Assembly: GCA_045603085.1 (NCBI GenBank)
Contig: JAZULL010000002.1
Coordinates: 1 to 6,819, forward strand
DNA: 6,819 bases
From: SVQP01 sp045603085
GTDB taxonomy: Bacteria > Bacillota > Clostridia > Oscillospirales > CAG-272
Direction: 5' to 3'
Position 1 is the first letter of the stretch, and each line of letters opens with the position of its first letter. Under the pieces are notes generated by a model that was not told the DNA's origin, made no database searches, and was given only the letters and a program-made list of their open reading frames with translations. The position numbers and the translations under genes are program-made. Of this stretch, positions 6,516-6,819 are shown piece by piece.

Positions 6516-6573
6516 TAGAAAAGTGAAAAAAGTTGAGAAAAACGGGTAGCCGTACGGGAGTCGAACCGAATTG

Positions 6574-6682
6574 CCCGACGGCGATGAATTTTCGCACCTT
6601 TTGGCGCGCTTTTACTCGCAAGATTGGTATCTTGCTTCGCAAAATCCCACCGAAATCTATCAAAAATGCATTCGCCGGCGGG
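6574..6682. repeat. Arm A: long imperfect hairpin within the palindromic element
   Basis: CCCG (6574-6577) pairs with CGGG (6679-6682), then CGGCGA (6579-6584) with TCGCCG (6672-6677), TG with CA after a one-base bulge, and ATTTT (6588-6592) with AAAAT (6663-6667). The apex holds two smaller hairpins: CGCACC with GGCGCG (6593-6598 and 6603-6608, one A-C mismatch) around TTTT, and a perfect 7-bp GCAAGAT/ATCTTGC (6618-6624 and 6629-6635) around TGGT. Confidence 0.7.
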
Positions 6683-6690
6683 TGCGAGCA

Positions 6691-6799
6691 GTTTTGACAG
6701 AGCAGATTTGTTCGAGCCCAAAAGCTTTTTCCGCAGGGCATATAGGCAATATGTCCAAGGGAAAAGATGCAGGGATCGGGGAAATCTGCCCGTCAAAAC
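6691..6799. repeat. Arm B: long imperfect hairpin within the palindromic element
   Basis: Five successive helices are separated by small internal loops. GTTTTGAC (6691-6698) pairs with GTCAAAAC (6792-6799). GCAGATTT (6702-6709) pairs with AAATCTGC (6782-6789). 6711-6719 pairs with 6772-6780, with two G-T pairs and one G-A mismatch. 6725-6732 pairs with 6759-6766, with one G-T pair. GGGCATAT (6736-6743) pairs with ATATGTCC (6749-6756) with one G-T pair, closing a five-base loop. About 40 pairs in 109 bases is far beyond chance. Confidence 0.75.
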
Positions 6800-6819
6800 C
6801 AACTTGGTTCGGCTCCCGT

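Larger units (their letters stand above)
6554..6819. repeat. Palindromic element predicted to fold as a three-way junction; truncated or ending at window edge
   Basis: No credible gene lies in this 266-base stretch; instead nearly all of it is self-complementary. The terminal arms 6554-6573 and 6800-6819 pair over 20 positions, with 17 Watson-Crick pairs, two G-T pairs (6561/6812, 6568/6805) and one A-C mismatch (6570/6803). Inside, two long imperfect hairpins follow: arm A (6574-6682) and arm B (6691-6799). Both abut the outer stem without gaps, so only 6683-6690 is unpaired at the junction. Each outer arm carries a tRNA T-arm-like sequence, GGTTCGACTCCCGT on the minus strand at the left and GGTTCGGCTCCCGT on the plus strand at the right. 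No transposase is visible, so if mobile it would be non-autonomous, like a MITE. A structured noncoding RNA is the alternative. The outer stem may continue past the window. Confidence 0.7.

Noticed and set aside
6537..6553. Minus-strand terminator formed by ACGG, CTAC loop, CCGT and a T-run
   Set aside because: The stem is only four base pairs, too weak to claim, though it could stop a transcript leaving the palindromic element leftward.
6541..6573. A tRNA gene, suggested by the T-arm-like GGTTCGACTCCCGT
   Set aside because: The T-stem does not pair properly (TTCGG against CCCGT), and no D-arm or anticodon arm lies at the right distance. The segment instead pairs with 6800-6819.
6505..6802. 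Two overlapping minus-strand reading frames of 96 and 78 codons in the right-end region
   Set aside because: They run through the long inverted repeats, lack a convincing ribosome site, resemble no family I know, and cover the serine hydrolase promoter region. The palindromic structure explains the sequence better.
1..6819. CRISPR array, phage genes, transposase or toxin-antitoxin module
   Set aside because: No regularly spaced direct repeats and no protein of these kinds were seen on either strand.

Overview
The window looks like chromosomal DNA from a Firmicute of class Clostridia, probably a gut Oscillospirales or related lineage. The evidence is strong AGGAGG-type ribosome binding sites, TATAAT promoters with AT-rich leaders, moderately GC-rich genes, and clostridial family types: a small CarD-like regulator, a DUF6062 protein and a YtqB/MnmM methyltransferase. 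I cannot name a genus from the sequence.

Layout. Positions 1-207 hold a plus-strand terminator hairpin, probably for a gene off the left edge, then an extended -10 promoter and a leader. One plus-strand gene follows (208-711, CarD-like regulator). It ends at a strong hairpin (720-753) that also serves the convergent minus-strand genes. Positions 757-5294 form a compact five-gene minus-strand operon driven by a promoter at 5330-5359. In transcription order it encodes a DUF6062 protein, an MnmM-type tRNA methyltransferase, a lipoprotein D,D-carboxypeptidase (VanY/M15B), a NagZ-like glycoside hydrolase family 3 enzyme and an M32 metallocarboxypeptidase. Spacings are 9 to 25 bases, with one 14-base overlap. 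Upstream, with its own promoter, is a beta-lactamase-fold serine hydrolase (5380-6453, minus).

Function. Four of the seven genes fit cell-wall peptide turnover. The VanY-like enzyme can trim D-Ala outside the membrane. NagZ removes N-acetylglucosamine from muropeptides. The serine hydrolase belongs to the superfamily that includes the Bacillus subtilis amidase AmiE, which acts with NagZ. The M32 enzyme could finish the peptides in the cytoplasm. That pathway is inference from family and neighbourhood.

The most unusual part is the right end, 6554-6819. It contains no believable gene. Instead it folds almost end to end on paper: a 20-bp imperfect terminal inverted repeat closes two long imperfect hairpin arms in a three-way junction with only about eight unpaired junction bases. 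The outer stem carries tRNA T-arm-like sequence (GGTTCGRCTCCCGT) facing inward and outward at the two ends. It may be a small non-autonomous palindromic element or a structured RNA. It ends exactly at the window edge, so its right boundary is not proven.
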